Positions 9,366 to 18,301 of a stretch of DNA of 64,000 bases are shown piece by piece. The position numbers were made by a program, and so were the translations under genes. The notes below the pieces were generated by a model, which was given only the letters and a program-made list of their open reading frames with translations, had not been told where the DNA came from and did not search any database. Each line of letters opens with the position of its first letter. Within the stretch, counting starts at the first letter, position 1. Source of the stretch: Streptomyces sp. 846.5 (GTDB lineage Bacteria; Actinomycetota; Actinomycetes; Streptomycetales; Streptomycetaceae); assembly GCF_004365705.1 (NCBI RefSeq), contig NZ_SOBN01000001.1, forward strand, positions 5,380,001-5,444,000, in the 5' to 3' direction.

Positions 9366-10825
9366 GGTGGGCGCTGGTGAAGGTCTCCGTCGCGGTCACC
9401 ACCATGGTCGCGCTGGCCTTCCTGCTGCCGCTCGGCCTGATGGTCCGGGAGACCGCCCGCGACCGCGCCTTCACCGGCGCGGAACGGCAGGCCGCCGCCA
9501 TCGGCCCGGCACTGGCCATCACCGGCGACCCCGGGGAGCTGACCCGGGCGCTGGCCAGCACTCAGGCCGGGGCGGCCGGGATGATGGCCGTGCACGTCCC
9601 CGGACACACGGCCGCAGCCGGCAGCGGCGGCACCAAGGTGACCGGGCTGACCACGATCGGCCGGCCGCGCGCCACCGACGCCCAGATCCTCGGCGCCACC
9701 GCCGCCGGACACCCCGTCAGCACCGGCGTCCCGGGCGGCTTCGCCTACCTGGAGCCGGTCGCGGTCGGCAGCGGCGGGGTCGCCGTCGTGGAGGTGTTCA
9801 TACCGAACGCGGCGCTCAGCCAGGGGGTCGTCACCGCCTGGCTGGTGCTGACCGCGGTGGCGGTGGCCCTGGTGCTGATCTCGGTGCTGGTCGCCGACCG
9901 GCTGGGCACCCGCATCGTCGGCTCGGCCCGCCGACTGGCCGGGGCCGCACGGGCGCTGGGCGCCGGCGACCTCGCGGTGCGGGTCCCGCAGGCGGACGAC
10001 TCGCCGCCGGAGCTGCGGGACGCGGCCGCCGCCTTCAACGCGATGGCCGACCGGGTGGTGCGGCTGGTCGCCGCCGAACGCGAGCTCGCCGCCGACCTGT
10101 CGCACCGGCTGCGCACGCCGCTGACCGTGCTCCGGCTGAACGCCGCCGCACTGGGCCAGGGCGACGCCGCCGAGCAGACCAGGCACGCCGTCGACCAGCT
10201 GGAACGCGAGGTCGACCAGATCATCCACACCGCCCGTGGACGCAGCCAGGGGCTGATCCTCGGCGACGGCACGGGCACGGGGAGCGACGAGGACGCCGCA
10301 CCGGCGCCGCTGTCCTGCGACGCGGCCGAGGTGATCAGGGACCGGGTGGCCTTCTGGTCCGCACTCGCCGAGGACGAGGGCCGGGACTGGCGGCTGTCCG
10401 GCGCCGACGCCGCTGCGCCGCCGGCCGTGGTGCCGGTGGCCTCGGCGGACCTGGGCGCGGCCCTGGACTCGCTGCTCGGCAACATCTTCCGGCACACCCC
10501 CGAGGGCACCGCCTTCGTCGTCGACGTGCACCGCGCCCCCGAAGCGGTCATCGTCCTGGTCTCCGATGCCGGTCCGGGCATCGCCGACGCCGAGGCGGCC
10601 CTGCGCCGCGGCCACGGCGTCGGCGGAGCGGGCTCCACCGGCCTCGGCCTGGACATCGTGCGCCGGGTGGCCGAGTCGACCGGCGGCGAGGTGGAGGTGG
10701 GCCGCTCGGCCATCCTCGGCGGCAGCGAGATCCGGGTCCGGCTGCAGACGGAGGCGGCCGGCTCCCGGCCCCCGACGTCCCGCAGCCGCCGCAGGCCAGC
10801 GCCCCGGGTGCGGCTGGTCCGCTAG
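9362..10825 (+). CDS. Sensor histidine kinase
   Basis: A 487-residue membrane kinase starting at GTG inside the overlapping GTGA. A membrane helix at about 9-28, an extracellular sensor of about 130 residues, a second helix at about 160-185 and a HAMP linker precede the dimerisation domain. His248 in DLSHRLRTPL is the phospho-acceptor. The HATPase domain has N-box SLLGNIFRHTPEG and G-boxes SDAGPGI and STGLGLDIV. Partner of the response regulator upstream. The signal is unknown; the GH18 gene 220 bases downstream makes a chitin- or wall-related cue possible. Confidence 0.93.
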   Translation: MRWALVKVSVAVTTMVALAFLLPLGLMVRETARDRAFTGAERQAAAIGPALAITGDPGELTRALASTQAGAAGMMAVHVPGHTAAAGSGGTKVTGLTTIGRPRATDAQILGATAAGHPVSTGVPGGFAYLEPVAVGSGGVAVVEVFIPNAALSQGVVTAWLVLTAVAVALVLISVLVADRLGTRIVGSARRLAGAARALGAGDLAVRVPQADDSPPELRDAAAAFNAMADRVVRLVAAERELAADLSHRLRTPLTVLRLNAAALGQGDAAEQTRHAVDQLEREVDQIIHTARGRSQGLILGDGTGTGSDEDAAPAPLSCDAAEVIRDRVAFWSALAEDEGRDWRLSGADAAAPPAVVPVASADLGAALDSLLGNIFRHTPEGTAFVVDVHRAPEAVIVLVSDAGPGIADAEAALRRGHGVGGAGSTGLGLDIVRRVAESTGGEVEVGRSAILGGSEIRVRLQTEAAGSRPPTSRSRRRPAPRVRLVR

Positions 10826-10865
10826 CGCTCCTGTTCGGGGCGATACGGAGCCGCGGGTTCCTTAA

Positions 10866-10883
10866 CGGCGTCCTAAGGGACCT
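10866..10883 (+). promoter_or_regulatory. Possible chitinase promoter element (TAAGGGA core)
   Basis: The stretch CGGCGTCCTAAGGGACC, 166 bases before the chitinase start, shares the core CC-TAAGGGA with the exact 12-mer CCTTAAGGGAAC found before two other chitinase genes (28970 and 58169). The match is partial, so this is a weak call based on comparison within the window. Confidence 0.3.
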
Positions 10884-11045
10884 CTACCCCTGCCTGAGCA
10901 GCCGTTCTGCGGCGCTTCCTGCCGATAGCGTCGGCTACGGCCGGGTCCGAGGACCGTCGATGACGCCGCGTCAGGAAGGCGTCGAGACGTTTCCTTCCCC
11001 CACGGGGCCCGGCCTCCCAGGTACTTCAACGGAGGTAGTTCCCGT

Positions 11046-12554
11046 ATGACGTCACATGCCAAGCCCACCGGCTCGCGCCGCCGCCGTTCCCGCCGCTCCA
11101 CCGTGATCGGCGCCTCGGCCGCGGCGGCAGCCCTCGTCGGCGGCACCGTGATCGCGCTCGCAGCCAGTGCCGGCGCGGCGACGGTCGGCGCGGTGTACTC
11201 GACCACCAGTGACTGGGGCAACGGCTACAGCGGGCAGTACGACGTCAGCAACAGCACCTCGGGCACCATCAGCAACTGGAAGCTGAGCTTCGACCTTCCG
11301 GCCGGCGCGAAGATCAGCTCGCTCTGGAACGCCACCTTCACCGCCAGCGGCCAGCACATCACGGTGACCCCGGCGAGCTGGGACAGCACCCTCACCACCG
11401 GGCAGCACGCCGTCGTCGGCTTCGTCGTCAACGGCTCCGGCGCCCCGACCGGCTGCGCCATCAACGGCGCCGACTGCTCCACCGGCAGCGCCCCCACCCC
11501 GAGCGGGCAGCCGACCACGGCCGCTCCGAGCGCGAGCGCGAAGCCCACCGCGAGCGCGACACCCACCAAGACGGCGACGCCCACGCCCACGCCGAGCGCC
11601 ACCGCCACCACCGGGTCGGGCACCGGCACCGCCGCCACCAGCGGCTTCTCCCCGTATGTCGACACCTCGCTCTACCCCGCGTTCGACACCGCCGCCGCCT
11701 CGGCGGCCGGCGGGGCGAAGAACTACAACCTCGCCTTCGTCCTCGCCGGCGGCGGCTGCACGCCGGAGTGGGGCGGTGTCAGCGCGCTGGACAGCACCGG
11801 CGTCCCCGGCCAGATAGCCGCGCTGCGCAAGGCCGGCGGCGACGTCCGGGTCTCCTTCGGCGGGGCCAACGGCACCGAGCTGGCGGAGTCCTGCACCTCG
11901 GTGTCCTCGCTGGCGGCGGCCTACCAGAAGGTCATCGACACCTACGGCCTGACGAAGATCGACTTCGACGTCGAGGGCGGTGCGACCACCGACACCGTCG
12001 GGATCACCCGCCGCGACCAGGCCGTCGCGCAGCTCCAGGCGACCGCCAAGGCCGCCGGCAAGACCCTGGAGGTCTCCTTCACCCTGCCGGTGCTGCCCTC
12101 CGGCCTGGTCCAGTCCGGCACCGACCTGCTGCAGAACGCCAAGAGCAACGGCGTGGCCGTCTCGGCCGTCAACATCATGGCGATGGACTACGGCGACGGC
12201 GCCGCCCCCAGCCCCAGCGGCCGGATGGGCACCTACGCCATCGACGCGGCCACGGCCACCCAGGCCCAGGTCAAGAGCATCTTCGGGCTCTCCGACGCGG
12301 ACGCCTGGAAGCGGGTCGCGGTGACCCCGATGATCGGCGTCAACGACACCAGCACCGAGGTCTTCACCGTCGCCGACGCCCAGCAGCTCGCGACCTTCGC
12401 CTCGACCAAGCACCTCGCCTGGCTGTCCATGTGGTCCGCCACCCGGGACAAGCAGTGCTCCGGCGGAGCCCAGGCCTGGGCGGACGCCAGCTGCAGCAGC
12501 ATCGTCCAGTCCACCTACGCCTTCGCCAAGGCGTTCGGCGCTTACACCGGCTGA
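11046..12554 (+). CDS. Secreted GH18 chitinase with N-terminal CBM2
   Basis: A 502-residue secreted enzyme. An Arg-rich signal peptide (about 1-45, possible twin-arginine type: GSRRRRSRRST) is followed by a CBM2-like domain of about 100 residues (WGNGYSGQYDVSN, a Cys pair and conserved Trp). A Thr/Ser/Pro linker comes next, then the GH18 barrel. The catalytic motif is IDFDVEGG with Glu310 as acid. It hydrolyses chitin outside the cell. ATG has GGAGGT 9 bases upstream. It sits 220 bases after a two-component system, an arrangement known for ChiS/ChiR in Streptomyces. A strong hairpin follows the stop. Confidence 0.93.
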   Translation: MTSHAKPTGSRRRRSRRSTVIGASAAAAALVGGTVIALAASAGAATVGAVYSTTSDWGNGYSGQYDVSNSTSGTISNWKLSFDLPAGAKISSLWNATFTASGQHITVTPASWDSTLTTGQHAVVGFVVNGSGAPTGCAINGADCSTGSAPTPSGQPTTAAPSASAKPTASATPTKTATPTPTPSATATTGSGTGTAATSGFSPYVDTSLYPAFDTAAASAAGGAKNYNLAFVLAGGGCTPEWGGVSALDSTGVPGQIAALRKAGGDVRVSFGGANGTELAESCTSVSSLAAAYQKVIDTYGLTKIDFDVEGGATTDTVGITRRDQAVAQLQATAKAAGKTLEVSFTLPVLPSGLVQSGTDLLQNAKSNGVAVSAVNIMAMDYGDGAAPSPSGRMGTYAIDAATATQAQVKSIFGLSDADAWKRVAVTPMIGVNDTSTEVFTVADAQQLATFASTKHLAWLSMWSATRDKQCSGGAQAWADASCSSIVQSTYAFAKAFGAYTG

Positions 12555-12570
12555 GGCCGGGTAGGCGATG

Positions 12571-12602
12571 CGGGGTCCCCGGGAACCACCCCGGGGGCCC
12601 CG
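12571..12602 (+). terminator. Hairpin terminator after chitinase
   Basis: GC-rich inverted repeat with arms 12571-12583 and 12589-12602 around a 5-base loop, 16 bases after the chitinase stop. There is no T-run, as is common in Streptomyces. Confidence 0.65.
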
Positions 12603-12735
12603 TCCGTCTCCCTGGGGGCGACTGTCGAAGGGGGCAGTGGGTTCGTCCACAAACTGGCATGATTACCTGATGGGCCCGCCGGACGGGAGCGGCGATCCGC
12701 TAGGGTCACGCAGGGTTGTCGACAAGGAGTGCTGC

Positions 12736-14142
12736 GTGACGAGTCTCGGTTGGGACGCCGAAAAGCCACGCGAGGACGGCAGGATGGCTGCTCCTCGTGC
12801 TGCCCTCGCGGGTGTCGTGAACGCGCTGCGGGAGGCGCCGCGCCGGGAGACCCGGATCGCCTTCCTGGTCGGCCTCGGCTCGCTGGTCACCTACGCCCTG
12901 GTCCGCCACCTGGTCGGCGTGAGCATGGTCGACATGGTTGTCTACCGGGCGGAGGGCTCGGCGGTCGCCCACGGCGGGAACCTCTACGACATCCGGGTCA
13001 GCGAGTGGAAGCTCCCCGCCACCTACCCGCCGTTCGCCGCGATGCTGTTCACCCCCACCGCCTGGCTGCCGGTCGGCCCGCTGCGGGTCATGGTCACCGC
13101 GGGCAACCTGGTGGTGCTGGGCGCCTTCGGCTACCTCTCCGCCGTCCTGGCGGGCTGGCCGCGCAAGGCCATGCGCCCGGCCCTGGTGTTCCTCGCCGTC
13201 GGCCTCGGCGTCTGGCTCGAACCCGTGTTCACCACGCTGCGCTACGGCCAGATCAACCTGCTGCTCGGCGTCCTGGTGCTCTACGACCTCACCCGCCCGG
13301 ACAGCAGACGCAGCAAGGGCGTCGCCATCGGCATCGCCGCCGCGATCAAGCTCACCCCCGGCCTCTTCGCCGTCTACCTGCTGATCAGCGGCCGGGGCAG
13401 GGCGGCCGTCACGGCCGGGCTCACCTGCCTGGGGACGATGCTGCTGGGCTTCCTGCTGCTGCCCGACGCCTCCAGGGCGTTCTGGACCAGGTACGTCTTC
13501 GACACCAGCCGGGTCGGCAAGGAGTACATCGTCGACAACCAGTCCCTGCGCGGACTGGTCGAACGCGCGATGCACACACCGGACGGCGGGATCGTGGCGC
13601 TGCTGCTCACCGCGGTCGTCGGCGCCGCCGGGCTGGCCGTCGCCGTCGGCATCCACCGCAACGCGGTCGGCTTCCCCCGGGCCCGCGCCTGGTCGGTGCT
13701 GTGCGTGGCGATCACGGCCGTGCTGGTCTCCCCGATCAGCTGGACCCACCACTGGATCTGGTGCGTGCCGATGATGGTGCTGCTCGCGGCCGAGGCCTCC
13801 GAGGAGCGGTCCAGGGCCAGGGCCCGCGCCCGGGCCGGCACGCCCAGGCAACGCCGGGTCTGGCGGGGCACCCTCATCGCGACCGGACTGGCCTTCTGCT
13901 CCTTCGCCATGTGGCTGGTCCCGCACAAGGGCCTCAGCAACCTGCACATCTCCTTCCTGCTGCAGCCCTTCGCGGCGCTCTACCCGCTGGTCGGCCTGGC
14001 CTTCCTGGCCCTGGCGGGGGAGCGGCTGCGCCGCCATCTGCGCCGCCGGAGGGTCGTCGGGCCGCAGACCGGGCCGGAGCGCCCGGGCGGCAGGGTCCCC
14101 GGGCAGGCGCAGCCGTCCTCGCGGGACGTGCTGGCCGGCTGA
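12736..14142 (+). CDS. GT87-family (DUF2029) mannosyltransferase-like membrane protein
   Basis: A 468-residue polytopic protein with about ten membrane segments. GTG 12736 is chosen because AAGGAG lies 6 bases before it. The early luminal segment holds Asp/Tyr residues of the GT-C type (SMVDMVVYRAEGSAVAHGGNLYD, then TYPPFAAMLF). Mid-protein contains YGQINLLLGVLVLYDL and AIKLTPGLFAVYLL, the conserved GT87 signature. Members use polyprenyl-phosphate mannose and act on the outer membrane face in glycolipid or glycan synthesis. The acceptor is not deducible. The C-terminus is a basic, Arg-rich tail. Confidence 0.88.
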   Translation: MTSLGWDAEKPREDGRMAAPRAALAGVVNALREAPRRETRIAFLVGLGSLVTYALVRHLVGVSMVDMVVYRAEGSAVAHGGNLYDIRVSEWKLPATYPPFAAMLFTPTAWLPVGPLRVMVTAGNLVVLGAFGYLSAVLAGWPRKAMRPALVFLAVGLGVWLEPVFTTLRYGQINLLLGVLVLYDLTRPDSRRSKGVAIGIAAAIKLTPGLFAVYLLISGRGRAAVTAGLTCLGTMLLGFLLLPDASRAFWTRYVFDTSRVGKEYIVDNQSLRGLVERAMHTPDGGIVALLLTAVVGAAGLAVAVGIHRNAVGFPRARAWSVLCVAITAVLVSPISWTHHWIWCVPMMVLLAAEASEERSRARARARAGTPRQRRVWRGTLIATGLAFCSFAMWLVPHKGLSNLHISFLLQPFAALYPLVGLAFLALAGERLRRHLRRRRVVGPQTGPERPGGRVPGQAQPSSRDVLAG

Positions 14143-14176
14143 GGCGCGCGGGGGCGCGGGGGCGCGCGCGAGGCCA

Positions 14177-14671
14177 TCAGTGACCGGCCAGGAGGGCGGC
14201 CAGGGCCCCGTCCATGTCCAGACCGGCGTCCTCCCGCCCCGGCGGCACCAGCCGCAGCGCGCTCTCCAGCCAGCAGGCCACCGCCCCGGCCGGGGCCTCG
14301 ATCAGCGCGTCGCCGGCCGGTGAGCTGAGCGCCAGGCAGATGACGTTGCGGCCGCCCTGCCGGGTCGGCCAGATCCGCACATCGCCGTTGCCGCAGGCCC
14401 TGAACATCCCCTCCACCAGCAGGTCCCTGGCGAACACCCAGGTCACCGGGGAGTCCTGGCCCAGGTGGAAGGTGATGTGCACGGCGTACGGGTCGTCGGC
14501 GAGGTAGCGGAACCGGGCCGGCACGGGAACGCTCCGCTCCGGCGAGAGGATCAGATTGACCCTGACCTCCTCCCTGACCTCGCGGACGTCCGGGCCCTCT
14601 GTATTGCCGGCGTCCCCGGCGTCTCCGGCATCCCCAGCAGCTCCCGTAGTTCCCGGGTTCTCCCTGTCCAT
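14177..14671 (-). CDS. SsgA-like sporulation and cell division regulator (SALP)
   Basis: A 164-residue protein. After a low-complexity N-terminus with three GDA repeats, residues about 38-160 form the SsgA domain: PVPARFRYLADDPYAVHITF, VTWVFARDLLVEGM, GNGDVRIWPTR and LALSSPAGDALIEAP. SALPs are restricted to morphologically complex actinomycetes, where they guide septum placement and wall remodelling during sporulation. The N-terminal extension distinguishes it from SsgB. Which paralogue it is cannot be fixed from sequence alone. This gene is one of the strongest taxonomic clues in the window. Confidence 0.92.
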   Translation of the reverse strand: MDRENPGTTGAAGDAGDAGDAGNTEGPDVREVREEVRVNLILSPERSVPVPARFRYLADDPYAVHITFHLGQDSPVTWVFARDLLVEGMFRACGNGDVRIWPTRQGGRNVICLALSSPAGDALIEAPAGAVACWLESALRLVPPGREDAGLDMDGALAALLAGH

Positions 14672-14912
14672 GGCGCTTCCCTCGTCTCCGGCGATCCGGC
14701 GGCGGCGGTTCCGTCGCCCGGTACAGGAGGAGAGCGGTGCGCAGGCGCACTCTTACACCACTCCGTGCGCCTCTTTCGCGGTTTGTCGGGCATCTCGCCC
14801 TTACCGGCCCATCGTGGTACTACGCTTTGTGACTGCTCGACGACGTGGCGTGCCTGGTGCCTGCACCGCCGCCGCCCGGCAACCCGGACGAAGACGGAGC
14901 AGGTCCTTCCCG

Positions 14913-16250
14913 ATGACGGCTGTCCCACCCAGCGCTGGCCCCGAGTCCGACGGCCCCTCGGCCGGCTACTACCCCGACCCCTCGATCCCGGGTTTTGTCC
15001 GCTACTGGGACGGGCTGGGCTGGCTCCCGGGGACGAGCCGACCGGCGCCCGGGCCCGGCGAGGTGCTCCCGCCGCCGAAGGCGACGGCGCGCCCGAGCGG
15101 CCCGACGATGCGGTTCGTGCCGCCTCCGGTCCGGGCCGAGCCGGAGCCTGCGCCCGTGCCGGAGCCCGAACCCGTGCCGGAGCCCGAACCCGCGCCGGAG
15201 CCCGAACCCGCGCCGGAGCCCGAACCGACGCCCGAGCCGTCCGTCCCGCAGCGGGTGCTGCCCCCGCTGGACAGCGCCGTGGAGCTGTCCGGGCCGATCT
15301 TCCTGGACGAGACCGGGACGCTGCCCGAACCCCGGGCCGCCGTGCCCGTCGTGACCGCAGCGACCGCAGTCGAGGAGGAGCCGGCCGGCAGCCGGTGGAA
15401 CGCTGACGCGATGCAGCAGCGCGGGCTGCTGGAGACCGGGGCCGCACCGCGCTGGGTCTCCTGGGGCGTGCCGGACCAGCCCGCCTCGCAGGCAGCCGCC
15501 CCGGCACCCGCACTGGCCCCGGTAGCTGCACCCGTCCCGACCCCTGCCGAGTCCAGGACTCCCGTCGAACGCCGCAGCGCCCCTATGACCGCGCCCGTCC
15601 CCGTCCCCACGCCCGCGCGCACCGCCCCCCGCGCGACCCCCGCAGCGCCCCCCGTCCGCACGCTCGGTCCGGCCCCGGCCGGTGCGCGGGCCGGCGCCGC
15701 TGCGGCGTCGCGGGCCGGGGCCGGGCGGGCCCGGCCGATGGAGCCGCGTCCCGCGCTGCTCATCCGGCGCCTGGGCGCCCGGCTGCTGGACACCGCCGTG
15801 CTCGTCGGGGCCGTCTCCGTGGTCGGGGTGCCGCTGGTGCAGCAGGCGGTGACGCACCTTCAGGACAAGATCGACGCTGCCCGCGCGTTGCCCGGGCAGA
15901 CCAGGGTCTGGCTGGTGGACCCCACCGTGCTGGCGGACGCCGGGCTGCTGCTGGTCGCGCTGCTCGTCGTCGGCTTCGTCTGCGAGGCGCTGCCCACCGC
16001 GGCCTGGGGCCGCACCCTGGGCAAGGCGCTGTTCGGGCTGCGGGTGGTGGACCGGCGTTCGAAGCGGGCTCCGGCCCTGGGGCGGTCGCTGGCCCGCTGG
16101 CTCACCTACCAGCTGTCGATGCTGCTGCTGGTCGGTGTGTTCGGCCTGCTCCGCGGGCTGACGGACCGTCCGTGGCGGCGCGGGTGGCACGACCGGGCGG
16201 GGCGCACGCTGGTGGCGGCCGGGAAGGCCAGGGCCGCCAGAAGGAGCTGA
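14913..16250 (+). CDS. RDD-family membrane protein with DUF2510 and PE-repeat linker
   Basis: A 445-residue protein. Residues about 15-40 (GYYPDPSIPGFVRYWDGLGW) form a DUF2510 motif. A long Pro/Glu/Ala linker follows, with tandem EPEPAPEPEP units at 15130-15240 encoded by near-perfect 18-base repeats. The C-terminal third is an RDD domain: RRLGARLLDTAVLVGAV, then GRTLGKALFGLRVV and helices ending in HDRAGRTLV. RDD proteins have unclear function; some act as ion exchangers. Start ATG is the first Met consistent with a short N-terminus. Another RDD gene follows directly. Confidence 0.85.
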   Translation: MTAVPPSAGPESDGPSAGYYPDPSIPGFVRYWDGLGWLPGTSRPAPGPGEVLPPPKATARPSGPTMRFVPPPVRAEPEPAPVPEPEPVPEPEPAPEPEPAPEPEPTPEPSVPQRVLPPLDSAVELSGPIFLDETGTLPEPRAAVPVVTAATAVEEEPAGSRWNADAMQQRGLLETGAAPRWVSWGVPDQPASQAAAPAPALAPVAAPVPTPAESRTPVERRSAPMTAPVPVPTPARTAPRATPAAPPVRTLGPAPAGARAGAAAASRAGAGRARPMEPRPALLIRRLGARLLDTAVLVGAVSVVGVPLVQQAVTHLQDKIDAARALPGQTRVWLVDPTVLADAGLLLVALLVVGFVCEALPTAAWGRTLGKALFGLRVVDRRSKRAPALGRSLARWLTYQLSMLLLVGVFGLLRGLTDRPWRRGWHDRAGRTLVAAGKARAARRS

Positions 16251-16321
16251 ATTGCCCCATTTGATACGACATGCATATTCAGGTCATGGATTGATGCTGT
16301 ATCAGATGATCTACTCGTGAT

Positions 16322-16897
16322 ATGACCACACCCGAGCCGCCCGGCGAGCCGACTCCGCCGTCGTTCGAGAAGCCCGCCGCCGGCGGCTCACCGTACGACC
16401 AGCCGCCGACGTACTACGCCCAGCCGTACGACTACCCCGCCGAGGCCGCGCAGGGCGCGATGCCGCCGCTGGGCGGGATCTGGATCCGGCTGCTCGCCCG
16501 GATCATCGACGCGATCCTGATCGCGTTCGTCGCGGTACCGCTCTCGTTCGTCGCGGCTGCTGCCAAGAACAACGAACGGACCACGGCGAGCGTCGCGGTC
16601 GAGATCGGGATCCTGCTGCTCTACTTCGTCTACGAGGGGCTGATGCTGACCCTGGCGGGCGGTCAGACCGTCGGCAAGAAGGTGATGAAGATCCGGGTCG
16701 CCATGCTGGCCGACGGCTCACCACCGGTGGGCAGCGCCGGGTGGATCCGGGCGGCGGTCTACTCACTGCCGAGCATCGTCTGCTGCGCCTGGCAGCTGGT
16801 CAACGCCCTGTGGTGCGTCTGGGACCGGCCCTACCAGCAGTGTCTGCACGACAAGGCGGCCAAGACCGTGGTCGTCAAGGCCGTGCGGACCGTCTGA
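16322..16897 (+). CDS. RDD-family membrane protein
   Basis: A 191-residue protein with a Pro/Tyr-rich cytoplasmic N-terminus (residues 1-50) and an RDD domain with three to four helices. The name-giving residues are visible in IRLLARIIDAILIAF; GGQTVGKKVMKIRV and CLHDKAAKTVVV complete the signature. It follows a longer RDD protein by 71 bases and probably shares its transcript. Function unknown beyond the family. A very strong hairpin follows. Confidence 0.88.
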   Translation: MTTPEPPGEPTPPSFEKPAAGGSPYDQPPTYYAQPYDYPAEAAQGAMPPLGGIWIRLLARIIDAILIAFVAVPLSFVAAAAKNNERTTASVAVEIGILLLYFVYEGLMLTLAGGQTVGKKVMKIRVAMLADGSPPVGSAGWIRAAVYSLPSIVCCAWQLVNALWCVWDRPYQQCLHDKAAKTVVVKAVRTV

Positions 16898-16907
16898 CCG
16901 GCGCAGG

Positions 16908-16968
16908 ACGGCACACGTCCGGAGCGCCCGACCCGGTACCGGGGGGTCGGGCGCTCCGGACGTGTGCC
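16908..16968. terminator. Strong bidirectional terminator hairpin
   Basis: Perfect 26-base-pair inverted repeat, arms 16908-16933 and 16943-16968, with a 9-base loop. It lies between the RDD gene and a convergent small gene, so it could stop transcription from both sides. No T-run. Confidence 0.85.
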
Positions 16969-16981
16969 GGTGAGGCCGGGT

Positions 16982-17263
16982 TCAGCTGCGCGCGCCCTCG
17001 CGCTCGCGCTCGATGGACTCCACCGACGGGGACGAGGCGGGACGGGCGCCGGCCACCATGCGGCTGCCCGTCGGTTTGGCCCCGCGCCGGGCGGGCGCGG
17101 TTATCGCCAGGGCGAGGGCGATGGTGCCGAGGGTCAGTCCGAGGATCATCAGCAGGCTGATGGTCAGGAGGCTGTGGGCGCCGGAGGCGGCGAGGAGCGC
17201 GACCGTGGCGACGACCACCGCGAGCGTTCCGTAGCAGATCTGGGCCGGTGTCAGACGTGGCAT
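16982..17263 (-). CDS. Small membrane protein of unknown function
   Basis: A 93-residue protein with two membrane helices (about 9-28 and 33-56) joined by a very short turn, then a basic tail with Arg and Ser. No recognised domain. Codon usage matches its neighbours, and a convergent terminator lies at its 3' end, which supports a real gene. The start at 17263 puts the first helix nine residues in. I cannot suggest a role. Confidence 0.65.
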   Translation of the reverse strand: MPRLTPAQICYGTLAVVVATVALLAASGAHSLLTISLLMILGLTLGTIALALAITAPARRGAKPTGSRMVAGARPASSPSVESIEREREGARS

Positions 17264-17583
17264 GGCTGTTCCGTCCTTGGGCTTCGGGGCTGCGGGCCGG
17301 GGGGTCGGACTCCGCTGAAGGGGGCCTGTCGTTGCTTCCGGTTGCGGTGCACATGCGGGCAGAGCACGGGGGGTCGCCCCCGGAAAGGTGGTCCAGGTTC
17401 ATCAGCTGAAATACCCGGCTGGGTGACCGGTGACGCCCAGCCTAACCTCACTTCGGGAGGCACAGGGGGCGCATCGGCTCACCGGAAGGGCGGAGGGTTC
17501 CCTCTGGCACATGCCGCTAGCGCCCCCGTGCGCCCCACCCGGCGCAGTGCGCCCCACCTCGCTCAAACGCCGCTCCAGCGGCT

Positions 17584-18177
17584 TCAGTTGGCGAGTACGA
17601 CCGGGGTTCCGGTCAGTATCACACCGGCGTCCTGGAGTTGCTTGAGTGCCGTCTCGGTGGACTCCTTGGCCACCCCGGCGGTCAGGTCCAGCAGCACCCG
17701 GGTGACGAACCCCTCCTGGGCCGCGTCCAGCGCCGTGGCGCGGACGCAGTGGTCGGTGGCGATGCCGACGACGTCCACCTCGGTCACCCCGCGCTGCCGC
17801 AGCCAATCGCCCAGCGAGAGCCCGTTCTCGTCCGCTCCCTCGAACCCGCTGTACGCGGCGGCGTAGGCGCCCTTGTCGAACACCGCCTCGATCGCGCCGG
17901 AGGTGACGGTGGGGGCGAAGTTGGGGTGGAAGCCCACACCCTCGGTCCCGGCCACGCAGTGCACCGGCCAGCTGGTGGCGAAGTCGGGGCTGGCGGAGAA
18001 GTGGCCGCCCGGGTCGATGTGGTGGTCGCGGGTGGCCACCACATGGGCGTATCCGGCGGTGGACTCGGCCACCAGGTCGGTGATCGAGGCGGCGACCTCG
18101 GATCCTCCGGCGACCGGGAGGCTGCCGCCCTCGCAGAAGTCGTTCTGCACGTCGACGACGATCAGTGCGCGGTGCAT
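17584..18177 (-). CDS. pncA: Nicotinamidase (isochorismatase-like family)
   Basis: A 197-residue enzyme that hydrolyses nicotinamide to nicotinate. The catalytic triad is visible by comparison with mycobacterial PncA: Asp9 (VVDVQNDF), Lys102 (FDKGAY) and Cys144 (GIATDHCVRATA). Metal-binding residues Asp51, His53, His59 and His73 are all in place. It lies 124 bases downstream of pncB on the same strand, so both salvage steps (nicotinamide to nicotinate to NaMN) are encoded together. Confidence 0.94.
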   Translation of the reverse strand: MHRALIVVDVQNDFCEGGSLPVAGGSEVAASITDLVAESTAGYAHVVATRDHHIDPGGHFSASPDFATSWPVHCVAGTEGVGFHPNFAPTVTSGAIEAVFDKGAYAAAYSGFEGADENGLSLGDWLRQRGVTEVDVVGIATDHCVRATALDAAQEGFVTRVLLDLTAGVAKESTETALKQLQDAGVILTGTPVVLAN

Positions 18178-18301
18178 GGCTCTCCTTGGAGCTGTGCCGG
18201 GAGGGTGCGGGGTGTTGGACAGTGGTAAAGAGAGAGTAGGGAGCGCCGCGCGTTCTTGCGAGAGGGGGGCACCGTCCGGGTCTTTCCAGGGCTCACCGCG
18301 T

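Noticed and set aside
15130..15240. Short tandem repeats that might be a CRISPR or regulatory array
   Set aside because: They are in-frame codons for a Pro-Glu-Ala linker within the RDD protein, with no unique spacers.
16741..17160. A plus-strand ORF across the long hairpin
   Set aside because: It shadows the RDD gene, crosses a terminator and lacks a ribosome site.
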